Positions 39,425 to 39,811 of a DNA stretch of 39,811 nt are shown one piece after another. Within the stretch, counting starts at the first letter, position 1; every line of letters starts with the position of its first letter. Where the stretch lies: assembly GCA_017475805.1 (NCBI GenBank), contig JAFVEW010000136.1, forward strand, positions 1-39,811, written 5' to 3'. A model generated the notes under the pieces. That model searched no databases. It was given only the letters and a program-made list of their open reading frames with translations, and had not been told where the DNA came from. The stretch is from Synergistaceae bacterium. Its GTDB lineage: Bacteria > Synergistota > Synergistia > Synergistales > Aminobacteriaceae. The position numbers were made by a program, and so were the translations under genes.

Positions 39425-39811
39425 TCAAACGCCCATTCCCAACGCGACGTAGTCATAGTCCTCACGGATAGGGTCAAGAGCGACATCGTAAGGCTCAAAC
39501 GGCTCGCCGTCGTCGTCTTCTGCAAGGCTTGAATAATCCTCGTAGTTGTGTAGTTCGTCTTCAGAGTTGTTGAACTTGTTACGCCAAAATCTGTAGCGGT
39601 CTTTTGCCATTTTTTCAAAGTCGTCTAACTTAAAGACGATTTCATCAATAATCTTGCTGTCGTCTTCGTTTTTCGTCAGAAGCGCATAGGGTAAATCCTC
39701 AATAGCACTGATTGCCTGTCTCAATTGGCCAATGCCGCGTTCCCAAAAAAAGGCCATTTTGTCGGCTTCTATATATTGCTCATAAAGCTCGTCGTACTCT
39801 TTTTCTGTCAT
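39425..39811 (-). CDS. Acidic hypothetical protein, upstream of XRE gene
   Basis: A 128-residue, strongly acidic protein whose ATG coincides with the window edge (39809-39811), so completeness is not proven. The helical first half (YDELYEQYIEADKMAFFWER, IGQLRQAISAIEDLPYAL) is followed by a short RYRFWRNKF basic patch and a very acidic tail (EDELHNYEDYSSLAEDDDGE). No family recognised. It shares 3-4 nt with the XRE gene. Small acidic proteins next to XRE genes occur in phage and toxin-antitoxin loci; neither is shown here. Confidence 0.55.
   Translation of the reverse strand: MTEKEYDELYEQYIEADKMAFFWERGIGQLRQAISAIEDLPYALLTKNEDDSKIIDEIVFKLDDFEKMAKDRYRFWRNKFNNSEDELHNYEDYSSLAEDDDGEPFEPYDVALDPIREDYDYVALGMGV

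Larger units (their letters stand above)
35663..39811. mobile_element. Probable left part of an integrated element next to tRNA-Ala
   Basis: Right of the tRNA, gene content changes to small orphan ORFs, two XRE regulators, divergent regulation and a decayed regulator copy. That is the pattern of an island or prophage end using a tRNA 3' end as attachment site. No integrase, relicase or phage structural gene is in the window, and the second attachment site would lie beyond 39811, so this is inference from context. Confidence 0.45.

Overview
The window looks like a chromosomal piece of a diderm (Gram-negative-type), anaerobic, fermentative, probably amino-acid-using bacterium of moderately low GC. 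A Kdo transferase, an OmpH/Skp chaperone and type II secretion pseudopilins indicate an outer membrane. Cytosolic [FeFe] hydrogenases, a Na+:alanine-type symporter and malic enzyme indicate anaerobic fermentation. Synergistota is my best guess, with diderm Firmicutes as an alternative; this is inference, and no 16S rRNA gene is present. TTG start codons behind good ribosome binding sites are common.

Layout. 1-3900: a SAM methyltransferase, waaA and three tandem TetR-like paralogues on +. 3955-7417 (-): an AGCS symporter, a periplasmic-binding-like lipid- or solute-sensing protein of unknown ligand, and Skp. 7460-8111: a gene-free stretch with a 12-nt tandem repeat, a 241-bp transposase-less IS608-type (IS200/IS605) element with both ends intact, and an extended -10 promoter. 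8112-15845: a hydrogenase operon made of a GltD-like flavoprotein, [FeFe] hydrogenase 1, a NuoE-like subunit, a NuoF-like subunit and [FeFe] hydrogenase 2. The same 28-nt sequence lies on both sides of this operon.

16200-28498: mostly one direction. In order: YhcH/DUF386, tadA, recJ, rel/spoT, dtd, a small coiled-coil protein, an MBL hydrolase, mreB-mreC-mreD, an AEC transporter, a PHP phosphoesterase and an HlyD/MacA-type adaptor. Several gaps here, and one near metG, hold a heptanucleotide repeat family (TAGGAAT/TAGGAGT). These copies often begin a few bases after a stop codon and provide Shine-Dalgarno-like sequence for the next gene. 28644-29794: a candidate structured RNA, a secreted SH3-domain protein and a strong terminator. 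29815-35307 (-): two pseudopilins, malic enzyme, a DUF2157 membrane protein and metG.

35545-35662 is a tRNA-Ala(GGC) with a consensus promoter. Everything after it (35663-39811) is accessory in character: small orphan genes, two XRE regulators, a decayed regulator fragment, a divergent promoter region with repeated operator-like sites, and a Rho_N/SAP-like small protein. I read this as one end of an integrated element that used the tRNA gene as its attachment site. No integrase is visible in the window, so this remains inference.
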